NCBI RefSeq assembly: GCF_000830505.1
Contig: NZ_JXOK01000068.1
Span: 1-64,000 of the forward strand
DNA: 64,000 nucleotides
From: Vibrio mytili
Lineage (GTDB): Bacteria > Pseudomonadota > Gammaproteobacteria > Enterobacterales > Vibrionaceae
Reading direction: 5' to 3'
Shown here: positions 1-8,375 of the stretch, in pieces
How positions within the stretch are numbered: position 1 is the stretch's first letter
How the letters are laid out: every line of letters begins with the position of its first letter
Translations under genes and position numbers: made by a program
The notes under the pieces: generated by a model
The model's database searches: none
Told to the model about the DNA's origin: nothing
The model's input: the letters and a program-made list of their open reading frames with translations, nothing else

Positions 1-40
1 GCTTCGCTTTTCGAGATAACTCTCTACAAAGCGGAGGTGA

Positions 41-68
41 ATTCTAGCGAGATAACTGAAAGTGTCAA
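41..68 (-). promoter_or_regulatory. Putative rRNA-operon P2-type promoter
   Basis: On the minus strand a perfect -35 TTGACA (68-63) and a -10 TAGAAT (46-41) are separated by 16 bp. It lies about 115 bp downstream of a second strong promoter, the tandem P1/P2 arrangement of bacterial rrn operons. Transcription would leave the window to the left, where an rRNA operon is inferred but not seen. Confidence 0.6.
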
Positions 69-157
69 ACACTTTTTTCAACTAATTTTTCTAGAAGATT
101 TTCACCTTACCCAACATTGCTGAAGCCTTATAAGGTCTGCCGTGTCGGTGGATGCGC

Positions 158-185
158 ATTATAGGGAGCAGAATTGTTTTAGCAA
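158..185 (-). promoter_or_regulatory. Putative rRNA-operon P1-type promoter
   Basis: On the minus strand a -35 TTGCTA (185-180) and a consensus -10 TATAAT (163-158) are 16 bp apart, followed by a GC-rich discriminator (GCGC). The short spacer and GC-rich discriminator are usual for stringently controlled rRNA promoters. AT-rich tracts lie upstream, which would suit UP or Fis binding. The identity of the transcript is inferred. Confidence 0.6.
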
Positions 186-278
186 TAAAAAATCGATTTT
201 TTCGTAAAAAGAACTCAACCGAACACTTTACGTACAACTTAAAAAATACCCCTATATAACCCTCAGCATTTATACAGC

Positions 279-302
279 TTACCCACAAATACCTGTGGAT
301 AA
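279..302. promoter_or_regulatory. Pair of DnaA-box-like sites in opposite orientation
   Basis: TTACCCACA (279-287, one mismatch to the DnaA box) and TGTGGATAA (294-302, a perfect box read on the other strand) face each other with 6 bp between them. They lie between the end of the HD-GYP gene and the rrn-type promoters. A role in DnaA binding is inferred from sequence only. Confidence 0.4.
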
Positions 303-1592
303 TTAGTCATCACTATCAAAAAAGTAGGAAATTCTAGAGCGCGGGTTAAGATACTCTTTTATCTGCTCAGGCAATTTGGCCGGATGAATAGCATTAACTA
401 TTTTCAGGCCCTTCTCTGCTAAATTAATAATTGGGGCTTGTGTCCTTGGAACCGATGGGTCATAGACCAACACATTCGGGAATAATAAATTAGAAGCATT
501 AACAGATATGACTAAACCAATCATTTTGTTCGACAGTTGTACAACCGTCCCCGGAGGGAAAACCCCCATAAACTTAATTAAGATATTGAGGTTCTCTTCT
601 TTATATAGGTGTTTACAGTTCTTGTACAAATGAGAAAGTGCAGTGTAAGGAATCTTTTGTTCGGCTAAAACCGAGGTATGACACAAGTTATCGAACGCAT
701 TAGCAACGATAATAACTTGTGCAAGCTCATCGATTTCATCCCCTCGGAGTCCCACAGGATAACCAGAGCCATCTCGAAGTTCATGATGCTGAGCTATGAC
801 AGTTTTTGCCTCTTCTGGAAACCCTTCAATTTGATTGGCAAGATCCAAACCATACTTTGTATGTAGCTTTAGATAGTTTTCTTCAGGCGTGGTTAGTGCA
901 ACTTGTTTTCTTAAAATGGCTGTTGGGATCTTGATCTTACCCATATCATGAAAAAGCGCGGCAAAAGACAGTGCTTTTAACCGTTCTGAGGAATATCCCT
1001 TTGCTCGGCCAACCATCATCGCAATGACTGCAACGTTCAACGAATGAAAGTAGATGTCTTCAAATTCATTGTTGCCATTCATTAGATGGAGTGTGACGTT
1101 ATCATCACTCATTAACTTTTCAACAATATCATCGACCAGCATTTTTGCTTCTTCCACCGCGGCTGCTGGACGATTACGAATTTTAGTCATTACAGCTCGC
1201 ATACGAGCAAGTGAACGCTCAAACTCCTTTTCACATTGAATAACTCTACGTCGATAGGCACTCAAGCTTTCAATCCGCTTCTGTTTTTCGTTCCACAGCT
1301 TCTGAGCCTCCAAATTTAAAGACTCTTCGCTTTTAGAGTGAGTCTCAGACGAACCTTTGGCAGGCAGAGGCTGCGCATCACTTTGCTCTGGGTTGAAGTA
1401 GACAAACTTAATACCTAGATGCTTGATTATATCGATCTGAGTTTGATCTTTAATCTTAAAGCTATTAAGTAAGAACGGGTGATCGTTCCACTTTAACGGA
1501 AGGCGAATGTGTAGTCCGGGCTGAATACGATCCACTGTAAGTTTAATTGCTGCCACTGTTTTATTACATATAAAGTCATCACTGTAAGTCAC
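303..1592 (-). CDS. HD-GYP domain c-di-GMP phosphodiesterase
   Basis: Predicted cytoplasmic enzyme that hydrolyses cyclic di-GMP. Residues about 14-70 match the DUF3391 domain that often precedes HD-GYP. A charged, probably helical linker follows (about 85-150). The HD-GYP domain has H183, the metal-binding pair H215-D216 (FHDMGK), HH269-270 and the GSGYP signature at 275-279, so the catalytic set looks complete. The longest frame starts at GTG; a second GTG 12 codons later is possible, and neither has a strong ribosome site. The gene ends just upstream of the rrn-type promoters and reads toward them. It is the first of several c-di-GMP genes in the window. Confidence 0.9.
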   Translation of the reverse strand: MTYSDDFICNKTVAAIKLTVDRIQPGLHIRLPLKWNDHPFLLNSFKIKDQTQIDIIKHLGIKFVYFNPEQSDAQPLPAKGSSETHSKSEESLNLEAQKLWNEKQKRIESLSAYRRRVIQCEKEFERSLARMRAVMTKIRNRPAAAVEEAKMLVDDIVEKLMSDDNVTLHLMNGNNEFEDIYFHSLNVAVIAMMVGRAKGYSSERLKALSFAALFHDMGKIKIPTAILRKQVALTTPEENYLKLHTKYGLDLANQIEGFPEEAKTVIAQHHELRDGSGYPVGLRGDEIDELAQVIIVANAFDNLCHTSVLAEQKIPYTALSHLYKNCKHLYKEENLNILIKFMGVFPPGTVVQLSNKMIGLVISVNASNLLFPNVLVYDPSVPRTQAPIINLAEKGLKIVNAIHPAKLPEQIKEYLNPRSRISYFFDSDD

Positions 1593-1779
1593 GCATAGTA
1601 GTCGATTTTAAATGCAAATTCATCAGTAAACTTGGTGCATAAAGACACACTCATTGACCGAATAACCCGTTTGGAAAACATCGTACGCGTGTAGAAAAAT
1701 ATACATAGTTCCTTTTCGAGTTCGAAAACCTAGGCATAATGATATGACAGTGTGTTTAAGATCATCATGGAGTAAAGAA

Positions 1780-2454
1780 ATGAAAGTTCTTGTTACAGGA
1801 GCAACAAGCGGTATCGGGTTTGAACTAGTAAAACAGTTGCGAGCTGAGCAACACGAAGTATTTGCTACGGGTAGAACAACAGAAAAGTTAATTGAACTTA
1901 AAGACATTACAGGATGCCACATTGGCGCTTACGATCTTTCTGATTCACAACATGTTATTGATATGTTTAATGATGCCACAAACACCTTGGGCGGATTAGA
2001 TGTACTCGTCAACAACGCAGGCATGAACAGTGCTAAACGTGCAATTGACGAGATCTCAGTAGAAGAGATCGATTTACAGTACGCGATTAACTTGAAAGCA
2101 CCGATGATACTTTGTAGAGAAGCGCTTTCACTCATGAAAACTCAGCAGTCCGGTTATATCATTAATGTCACCAGTACCGTTGCAAAACGAGCCAGTGAAA
2201 CAATGTCAGTTTACACTTCAATGAAACAAGGCCTATCAGGGTTCACTGGTGTACTGATGAAGGAAGCCCAACCACACGGCATAAAAGTCACCAACTTACT
2301 GCCTGGAGGCACAGATACGAACTTCAGAGAAGCAAGCCGTCCACAATATATGAAGCCAGAGAGCGTTGCTCGAACAGTTATTGGACTACTAAAATTACCA
2401 GACGATGTCATCATGCATGAAATGGTATTCAGACCACAGGTAGAAGTAGAGTAA
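1780..2454 (+). CDS. Short-chain dehydrogenase/reductase (SDR) family oxidoreductase
   Basis: NAD(P)-dependent Rossmann-fold oxidoreductase of 224 residues, the usual length of a classical SDR. The cofactor motif GATSGIG lies at residues 6-12, NNAG follows in the middle, and the catalytic YTSMK (Y-x3-K) is present after the conserved serine. The ATG at 1780 is preferred to an upstream in-frame ATG at 1744, because GGAGT sits just before it and the protein then begins directly with the nucleotide-binding strand. The gene stands alone and ends before a strong terminator. The substrate cannot be told from sequence. Confidence 0.88.
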   Translation: MKVLVTGATSGIGFELVKQLRAEQHEVFATGRTTEKLIELKDITGCHIGAYDLSDSQHVIDMFNDATNTLGGLDVLVNNAGMNSAKRAIDEISVEEIDLQYAINLKAPMILCREALSLMKTQQSGYIINVTSTVAKRASETMSVYTSMKQGLSGFTGVLMKEAQPHGIKVTNLLPGGTDTNFREASRPQYMKPESVARTVIGLLKLPDDVIMHEMVFRPQVEVE

Positions 2455-2542
2455 CAATCAACAAGCGAGGTGTATTGCGCTACATATCGAGAAACAATGG
2501 GCGTACGAGATAATAACTGTGAAAACAGAATGCTCTATAAAA

Positions 2543-2575
2543 AAGCGGGGCCGCATTGGGCCCCGCTTATTTTGC
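2543..2575. terminator. Strong bidirectional intrinsic terminator
   Basis: A perfect 10-bp stem (AAGCGGGGCC with its complement) and a 6-nt loop, with an A tract on the left and TATTTT on the right. It can end the SDR gene from the left and the histidine-rich lipoprotein gene from the right. Confidence 0.85.
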
Positions 2576-2581
2576 TGACTA

Positions 2582-2827
2582 TTAACCATGTCTGTGATGG
2601 CTTGATTTATAACAGTGATCACCATGGTGACACTTATGATCGTGATGATGACGATCCCCATGATGTTTGTGATGATGCTCACCATGATGTTTATCAACAT
2701 GATGTTTATCAACATGATGATGCTTATTGGTTTTAACCGCGTGGTGGTTATGATGGTGGTGAAGTGATTTACAACCCGTTAAACTTGCCATTGTAACCAA
2801 CAAAGCTGCCATTAATAATTTCTTCAT
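2582..2827 (-). CDS. Histidine-rich small lipoprotein, probable metal binding
   Basis: An 81-residue protein with a lipoprotein signal peptide: KK at the N-terminus, a hydrophobic core, then lipobox LTGC with the acylated Cys at position 19. After cleavage 28 of 63 residues are histidine, arranged in short repeats such as HHHVDKHHVDKHH with extra Cys near the end. Such a tail would chelate Ni, Zn or Cu in the periplasm, but no known family is recognised. The start is supported by AGGAAA just upstream. The minus-strand reading is preferred to overlapping frames on the other strand because it has a signal peptide, a ribosome site and a terminator. Confidence 0.8.
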   Translation of the reverse strand: MKKLLMAALLVTMASLTGCKSLHHHHNHHAVKTNKHHHVDKHHVDKHHGEHHHKHHGDRHHHDHKCHHGDHCYKSSHHRHG

Positions 2828-3799
2828 GATGTTTCCTATTAATAAAGTTAGTAAATTAGTTCGCGTGTTTAATCTTTTCGTAGTTGTTTATTCAGATCAC
2901 TTTTTAGCCGAATGATAAGCACGCATTTAAGCCATTTATTCGTTCAACACATAGCCTGTATTGACGGTTAGAGAATCCATTTATGATTAGATTACTAATA
3001 TTGCAGTTACATTTAGCTTGTTAGATAAATGACATGGCGATATCAGACAAAATTCATTTAGCAATACTCGACTCATTAAGATTCGTCATCGCTAACCTCT
3101 GAGCTCCATTAAAGATTGCTTCCTTTCTTTTACCCAAGTGCAACCGGATAACTCTTCGGAACAGCAACAACGATACGCACTCACATCACGTTTTAGAAAT
3201 TATTAAAATTAATTAACGTAAAAATCATAGAGAAACAAATAAAATCCATATTAATCAATAAAAAGGGATAGATTTTAAAATCTATTTTAAAAATAAAATT
3301 ATCTTGTTCTGTCAGTTTTTGTCATCAAACATCAAGCATCATTAACCGAAAGCTTCCAACGGGCTGTGCTAAACTGCAGGCGGACCAACAAGGTACTCAC
3401 AGAGCACATAGAGGATAACGAGCACAAAGAAAAGAATTAAAAATATCATTCTAAAGAAAAGTCTTGGTATTTATAAAAAGAAAAAGTGATAAATATACAG
3501 GAGGGAATCTTAAACCATTGCAGAGTTTAATCGATGATGATGAGTTGCTTACCAATATAGATGCTATCCAAAATTAATCATTGCAATTTATTGATAAAAA
3601 TCTGGTGAATTCATATAAATCAGAGGAGAGGAATAATGTCAAAAACTAACTTGATTTGATAGTACCGGTTATTTATCTAACACTAACTAAGCGGTATATT
3701 ACTGATAATTTCTGGTTTTTAGGATTGTTTGCTTGCCCAATCCTCTGCAGAGTGGATCCTAAAATATTAGGCTAAACCCAGAATGCTCTCCAAAGAGGT
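2828..3799. other. AT-rich intergenic region with small ORF remnants
   Basis: No convincing gene in nearly 1 kb. A strong ribosome site (GAGGAGAGG) at 3623-3631 precedes an ATG at 3636 that opens only a seven-codon frame (MSKTNLI, stop 3657-3659). Upstream, 3461-3577 reads as an open frame without a clear start, ending in a peptide that includes IDDDELLTNIDAIQN. Both may be remnants of a lost gene. A small RNA cannot be excluded. Confidence 0.4.
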
Positions 3800-4735
3800 C
3801 TACTGGATAATCGCAAGATAAGCCTTAGGCGACATCCCATTCCATTGAGTAAACACGCGAGTGAAATGTGCTTGATCACTGAATCCACATAGAAAACCAA
3901 TCTCAGCTAAACAAGAGTCCCCCTCCAGCATCATCTTTGCAGCTTGGTTCACTCGCATATTCTGCACCAACTGGGCAAACTTAATCCCTTCAAACGCTAA
4001 GTGTCGTTGTAATGAACGCACCGATGTACAGAGATGCGTCGCAACATTCTCTAGACTGCAATCGAACAGCCCGAGCACTCCAATACTTTCTTGAACTCTA
4101 TATTTCCACGTTTGACCCATTTCTTTCGGCACATCGAAACTTAATTCTTGATCATCGGTATTTTGCCACCTAATTTTCCAATATTTATTAGGTTTTAATG
4201 CTTGAGGATTAACTTGATTACTAGTGTAGCTATAAACAAGTTGCTCTAAATTATCTCCAGTAAAAAGCTCGACGTCACTAGCGCCCGATTGAGCGACTAA
4301 AGCACATATCAGTCCGAGCACCGCGAGATCCTCTTCCAAGTGTGGTTCTTCTTTGGTTCGAGAAAGATGTTGAACAATCGCATATCTGTCATGCAACTCA
4401 ATCTCCGTGTAATGATTAGCATGCACATAACGCTCTAGTCTTTGCCATCTAGCAAACAAGCTTGATATTGTCTTTTGCGATAGCAATACACGCCCCAGCG
4501 GTTGTTCCAGATGCAAAACAACTCCACGACCAAGTTTTACACTAACATCTAACCCAAGTTCATCACTCACTTTACGTAAAAACTCGCGCTTCGTGGCGAG
4601 AGGGACTTTGGCTAAGTTTTGTTCAAATGAAACGCCACAACCATTTAATTGGTGAAGTTTCAGCCCAGATAACATGATGTCCATCATGACTCGACTGGCA
4701 AACGGCATAGCGCTGGTAGAGTTAGCTGACCCCAT
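3800..4735 (-). CDS. AraC family transcriptional regulator
   Basis: DNA-binding regulator of about 311 residues. The N-terminal two thirds resemble the ligand-sensing domain of the OruR/ArgR-like AraC branch. The C-terminal 95 residues hold the double helix-turn-helix, including the signature CGFSDQAHFTRVFTQWNGMSP. The ATG at 4735 follows GGAGG by 13 bp. A longer frame begins at ATG 4792 but overlaps the previous gene by 40 bp and lies before the conserved region. It is last in a same-strand run behind a VTT-like membrane protein and an SDR gene, which it may regulate; the inducer is unknown. Confidence 0.85.
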   Translation of the reverse strand: MGSANSTSAMPFASRVMMDIMLSGLKLHQLNGCGVSFEQNLAKVPLATKREFLRKVSDELGLDVSVKLGRGVVLHLEQPLGRVLLSQKTISSLFARWQRLERYVHANHYTEIELHDRYAIVQHLSRTKEEPHLEEDLAVLGLICALVAQSGASDVELFTGDNLEQLVYSYTSNQVNPQALKPNKYWKIRWQNTDDQELSFDVPKEMGQTWKYRVQESIGVLGLFDCSLENVATHLCTSVRSLQRHLAFEGIKFAQLVQNMRVNQAAKMMLEGDSCLAEIGFLCGFSDQAHFTRVFTQWNGMSPKAYLAIIQ

Positions 4736-4752
4736 ATTGTCTACGGAACCTC

Positions 4753-5334
4753 CTAGCGAGTTAAGATTGCCTGCAATTTCAGCCCAATCCACGGTAATGA
4801 CATTAAAAAAGAAGGTGTTTTGATCACTAACATCACCACTAAGCTATACCAAGCTAGCTTTCCAAGGAATACGGTCGCTGCAATATTCAGCCAAGCAATC
4901 CCTGACAACAAACTCAAAATAATCAACAACCTTGGTGGCGTTGGTAGCATAGACATAACCAGCAATGTCCATAACCCGTATTGTTCGAGCCAGTTTTGTA
5001 GTCGCAACCTATGTTGATATAAATCAGAATCGGGCGGTGAAATTCCAGCTATCAAGTAACCATCAACCGAATAAGCAATCAGTGACAAGACACCAGCCCC
5101 TGCCGTTGCAGCAATGGCAAAGGTTAGAATGATCCAAATAGCTCGCTTAGGCTGACACCAAGCCAACAAGATCACAGAGGTTTGCGTAGGTAAAGCTGGA
5201 ATAAAAAAATCACCAATCGAGAGTCCACCAAGAATGGGCAGAGCTTTCGGCTTGGTAGCGTTTTCACTTATCCAGTTCAAAATACGTTGTGTCAGCGTCG
5301 ACTTTTTAGAACCTACCTTCGTCCTGTGATTCAT
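4753..5334 (-). CDS. VTT/DedA-like small integral membrane protein
   Basis: About 193 residues with several hydrophobic helices. The segment around PTPPRLLIILSLLSGIAW, followed by another helix, resembles the helix-P-R-helix-G pattern of the DedA/VTT (SNARE-associated) family; an earlier GGLSIGDFFIPALP segment fits the re-entrant part. The ATG at 5334 is preferred because GAGGA lies 7 bp upstream and the start falls 2 bp after the stop of the upstream SDR gene, implying translational coupling. The family assignment is moderate and the transported or scrambled lipid is unknown. Confidence 0.65.
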   Translation of the reverse strand: MNHRTKVGSKKSTLTQRILNWISENATKPKALPILGGLSIGDFFIPALPTQTSVILLAWCQPKRAIWIILTFAIAATAGAGVLSLIAYSVDGYLIAGISPPDSDLYQHRLRLQNWLEQYGLWTLLVMSMLPTPPRLLIILSLLSGIAWLNIAATVFLGKLAWYSLVVMLVIKTPSFLMSLPWIGLKLQAILTR

Positions 5335-5336
5335 CG

Positions 5337-6059
5337 CTATATCCTCAACATCAAGCTTTCTGCAAAATTGGGAAACCACTTTCTTAAACTCATAAGAGCT
5401 TTAGTTTTTCCAACTTGAATTTCCGGCTTCGCTCTATCAACCCCTGCAATAATCTGCCTTGCTGCTTCTTGAGCAGTTATCTTGCCTTTACCTCGCCCAC
5501 GAACCATATCGGTATCAACCAGTGGCAGAATTGCTTCACAAACATGAATAGGATGCTTCCCCATTTTAGCTTGCGCCCGAAATGACTTAGTAAAAGCTCT
5601 CAATCCTGCCTTATTGGCGCAGTACACAGGGGAACTCTGTTTAGGCGCAATAGCCAGACCCGATGTAACATAAACCCATGTGCCTTTATTCGACAACACG
5701 TTATCAGATAACTTCTCTGTTAAAATAATAGGTGCGATTAAGTTAATCATAGTCTCATCGTGGCTAGATATTTGCGTTGGTTGTTTATCAAAGTAGTTTC
5801 GTAATTGTTGAACCCCTGCATTATGAATCACGAAATGCAAGGGTTTATTCACCAAGTGTTGGCATAGTAGATCAATACTCAAATCACTAGACAGATTACA
5901 CACGAGCCAATCGGCTTCAGGGGTCTCATTGCGAGCCTTATCTACTGTTGCTTGGCAACTACCAGTTGCAATCACGTTGAACCCCCTCATCAAATACTGC
6001 TCCACCAGTGCTGCCCCGACACCTCGCGTTCCACCTGTTATCAGTACTGTTTTCAACAT
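5337..6059 (-). CDS. Short-chain dehydrogenase/reductase
   Basis: Classical SDR of about 240 residues with cofactor motif GGTRGVG near the N-terminus, HNAGV in the middle and catalytic YCANK (Y-x3-K). The ATG at 6059 is chosen because GGGGG lies 7 bp upstream and the protein then begins MLKTVLITGG; in-frame starts at 6065 and 6101 also exist. It heads a three-gene set with the membrane protein (2-bp gap) and the AraC regulator. The substrate is unknown. Confidence 0.85.
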   Translation of the reverse strand: MLKTVLITGGTRGVGAALVEQYLMRGFNVIATGSCQATVDKARNETPEADWLVCNLSSDLSIDLLCQHLVNKPLHFVIHNAGVQQLRNYFDKQPTQISSHDETMINLIAPIILTEKLSDNVLSNKGTWVYVTSGLAIAPKQSSPVYCANKAGLRAFTKSFRAQAKMGKHPIHVCEAILPLVDTDMVRGRGKGKITAQEAARQIIAGVDRAKPEIQVGKTKALMSLRKWFPNFAESLMLRI

Positions 6060-6300
6060 AACCATTCCCCCAACACTTTCACCTGTACAAGCACTGTTCA
6101 TTAACAGTCATTTTTGTTTACTTGGATAAGTAGATTAGTGATGAAAACAGAAAAAGAATTGAATATTTACGCCAATGTACCCACAGGGTGAAGATTGTGA
6201 AAGAAAGGAGGTTTCTACTAGGTTGATTTTAATTTCAAAGATCTGACTTTAAACCAGAATGACAAATTGGAAGTGTGGTAGCTGGTATATATCCCGGTGC

Positions 6301-6507
6301 ACAGAGTCGTCATATGATGCACCATATATGAACCATGAGAGAAATATAAAGGCAGATAAAGCGAGTCTCTTGGAGCGAGAAAAGCGTCGATAACAAGCAA
6401 GGGAAACTGAGGTAGCAACCTGAAAAATCGAATATTTTCAAACACCTAAAACGACGAAAGGCCGCTATAAAAGCGACCTTTCTATGTATGGTACCGGTGG
6501 GCGACTT
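6301..6507. repeat. Left copy of about 200-nt tRNA-Leu downstream repeat
   Basis: This stretch matches 39649-39850 at roughly 85-90 percent by eye in the same orientation. It includes a terminator-like hairpin (AAAGGCCGCT/AGCGACCTTT at 6458-6482) and the first bases of a tRNA 3' end. Downstream tRNA-Leu DNA is therefore present at both edges of the 33-kb island, probably from duplication during integration or from an ancestral tandem tRNA. Confidence 0.75.
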
Positions 6508-6548
6508 GACTGGGCTTGCATCCAAGCCGCCACGCTGGATTTGAATTC
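6486..6548 (-). pseudogene. Degenerate tRNA-Leu fragment
   Basis: Begins with the tRNA-Leu 3' end (TGGTACCGGTGGGCG on the plus strand) and then diverges by insertions and deletions, keeping parts of the variable and anticodon arms. It cannot fold as a tRNA. It lies about 115 nt from a second, better-preserved fragment, as expected from repeated integration or excision at a tRNA site. Confidence 0.5.
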
Positions 6549-6603
6549 ACAAACACCAGAAACAACAAAGCCCCGACTTACGTCGAGACTCTGTCTTAAA
6601 ATA

Positions 6604-6657
6604 TGGTACCGGTGGGCGGACTTGAACCCCCACGCCCGAAGGCAACGGATTTTGAAT
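6604..6657 (-). repeat. Putative attachment site: 3' half of tRNA-Leu (att)
   Basis: Fifty-three of 54 bases are identical to the 3' half of the intact tRNA-Leu at 39828-39881, from the CCA end to the anticodon arm, after which similarity stops abruptly. Tyrosine integrases that use tRNA genes usually leave the whole tRNA at one end of the element and a 3' fragment at the other. This is therefore read as the left attachment site of an island ending at the intact tRNA. Confidence 0.8.
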
Positions 6658-6658
6658 T

Positions 6659-6701
6659 CCTCTTAAGCACTTGTAATTACTTGCATTTAAGAGGATTTTT
6701 T
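6659..6701 (+). terminator. Hairpin followed by T run at island edge
   Basis: CCTCTTAA (6659-6666) pairs with TTAAGAGG (6687-6694), with a 20-nt loop and then ATTTTTTT. It is a modest intrinsic terminator just inside the left attachment site. The long loop lowers confidence. Confidence 0.45.
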
Positions 6702-6807
6702 TGGATATCAAGGACCATGAAATAGGATTTTATTGGATCTTTTTAGCACGCGTTGAGCACAGATTTAAAATTGTGCACAACTAGACCACTCTTTGTAACA
6801 CGTTTCT

Positions 6808-6845
6808 GGACAGAAATCATTTAGAGTCAATATACTAGATTTCAG
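6808..6845 (+). repeat. Dispersed repeat, copy A (TGGACARAA..TTTAG)
   Basis: CTGGACAGAAATCATTTAG followed by an AT-rich tail. Related copies in the same orientation lie near 7834, 31190 and 33419, all inside the island. The core AAATNATTT is palindromic. It may be a recombination or insertion scar, or the shared start of a degraded short coding sequence; function unknown. Confidence 0.45.
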
Positions 6846-6923
6846 CCTCTGCAGTACTTTAGGTAAGTGTTATTGATAAAAAGAAACATGTTTAGTTCTT
6901 GTAAATCTCCACCTAGTAGCTTG

Positions 6924-7619
6924 TTAGTCATTAATTGAGATAGAAATCGATTGCTTGATGTCACCCGTAATGTACTTTGGTGCAATAGAGAATAAGAGCA
7001 TTTCAGACCAGTATGGTTCGTGACGTTCGTAGATAGCTTTAGAGAGTTCAATCATCAGGTCACAATATCTATGGTATGCATCTTTATAACTTATTTTGTC
7101 AGAATCTCGGCCAGTGAGATTAATGATTGTATCTAGGTCTAATTTGATTAAATCTTTATTTCGACCCGAAGGCATCGGATAGAACTCATTAGTATCAGTA
7201 TGTTTGAGCAATAGCCAATTAAGTGAGTAGATGACCCTTGAGTCGTAAATAGCATACTTCGTATGATCGAGAAAAGAGGCAACTTTAGACATTGATGAAA
7301 TTACATCGAATGTATTTTTATCTAGAGCGCCTTTGCTGAGACGAGCATCTAGCTTCGACAATATATCATCATTTTTTTCTGTCGATTTGAGACTTCCAAT
7401 CCCTCCCCATTTCTGAATAACCCAGTAGCGATTGGTTAAGTCGTTAACTAACAAAGAGCTCAAGTTGTGCTTCATGAAAATATTTCGGTCATAGTTTGAA
7501 GTAATTTCGCTTGGAAAATCTAACGGGCAGTCCTCTGGCATCATCCATGTAAAGTATTCTTTGAGAGGAAATTCTTCAGCGATTGATTTTAGTTCTTCTA
7601 TTAGGGGTTCAAGGTTCAT
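6924..7619 (-). CDS. Hypothetical protein, 231 aa
   Basis: Not assigned to a family. The protein looks soluble, has no signal peptide or membrane helix, and contains the segment HTKYAIYDSRVIYSLNWLL followed by FYPMPSGRNKDL, a pattern typical of a folded enzyme-like domain. AT content is higher than in the backbone genes. It lies just inside the left attachment site and between two copies of a short dispersed repeat, so it looks like island cargo. A role in defence or DNA repair is possible, but nothing in the sequence proves it. Confidence 0.6.
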   Translation of the reverse strand: MNLEPLIEELKSIAEEFPLKEYFTWMMPEDCPLDFPSEITSNYDRNIFMKHNLSSLLVNDLTNRYWVIQKWGGIGSLKSTEKNDDILSKLDARLSKGALDKNTFDVISSMSKVASFLDHTKYAIYDSRVIYSLNWLLLKHTDTNEFYPMPSGRNKDLIKLDLDTIINLTGRDSDKISYKDAYHRYCDLMIELSKAIYERHEPYWSEMLLFSIAPKYITGDIKQSISISIND

Positions 7620-7833
7620 GGTATATAAAATTAAGATTAAGTTTTCTATACGTTATCAGATCTTGAGTTGATGTGCTTAATTTATCGCAAATAAACTGAA
7701 AAACCACTTCTCTCACTCGTACTTCAATACCAAGTTACTCTGAAGGAGCGTAGCTATATTCTGGAATTCATCTGACCTTTTAAACTCACTCCGGTGCATT
7801 TTCATGCTAGAAGTTTGAGACCTATCTGACACG

Positions 7834-7880
7834 ATGATGGACAAAAGTGTTTTAGCTATTTTACTAACTTAGCGATTCAT
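7834..7880 (+). repeat. Dispersed repeat, copy B
   Basis: GATGGACAAAAGTGTTTTAG, preceded by CTGACACGAT. It is most like the copy near 33419, sharing about 40 nt including the upstream CTGACA-G-TGATGGACAAAA block. Confidence 0.45.
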
Positions 7881-7964
7881 GATTAGCTCAGGTATGCCAA
7901 ATGGTCTGCAGTGTTAGTGCATAGCTTAGGTTCCTGACATTGTGTGTTAAAGCATGTGTTTAGT

Positions 7965-8152
7965 CGACGTTCTGGTGATTTCGCTTTCAGGATGGGAGGC
8001 GAAGAGTTTTAGTGGTCATATCTGGATCATCTAGTTTTGAAATCCTTGAGCTAGCGGAAAGAATTCGAAGGAATATTGAAACCATCGCTATCTCTTGTGA
8101 AATCATTGGCATCTCCCATCAAATCACAGCTTCTGTCGAAGTATACAGTTAG
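7965..8152 (+). pseudogene. GGDEF diguanylate cyclase remnant
   Basis: The frame from 7965 reads RRSGDFAFRMGGEEF and then a stop, a clear GGDEF active-site segment. The frame from 8039 continues with EILELAERIRRNIETIAI and a later TASVEVYS, matching the part of the domain downstream of GGDEF. Two frames, an internal stop and no N-terminal half show that only a fragment survives. It is on the opposite strand to the intact GGDEF gene at 8376-9935 and is not a simple inverted copy of its active-site wording. Confidence 0.65.
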
Positions 8153-8375
8153 GTTCCTCAACGTAGAGTACAATTGAGTTTTATTTAGAGCAGGTCGACT
8201 CTGCTCTGTACAAAGCAAAAAGTAGCGGTCGCAATAATTATTTATCACCAAGTAATTGTTTTCATTGATTTAAAAAGCACTAATAACTTCAGGCACTGAA
8301 CGATCGCTCGATGATGTATCCAATCAAATTGGCACATGTCATATGCCAATTTGGTCTGATTTTAGGCGATTAAGA
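8153..8375. other. Intergenic, no gene seen
   Basis: A short frame on the minus strand (8051-8251) runs antisense to the GGDEF remnant and has no ribosome site. A palindrome near 8333-8356 (GGCACATGTCATATGCCAATTTGG region) may serve as the terminator of the downstream cyclase gene. Confidence 0.4.

Noticed and set aside
2458..2736. Overlapping open frames on both strands over the His-rich lipoprotein gene
   Set aside because: They are low-complexity shadows of the His codons (CAT/ATG runs). Only the minus frame ending at 2582 has a signal peptide, lipobox and ribosome site.
8051..8251. Minus-strand 66-codon frame
   Set aside because: Antisense to the GGDEF remnant, no ribosome site and no protein-like features.
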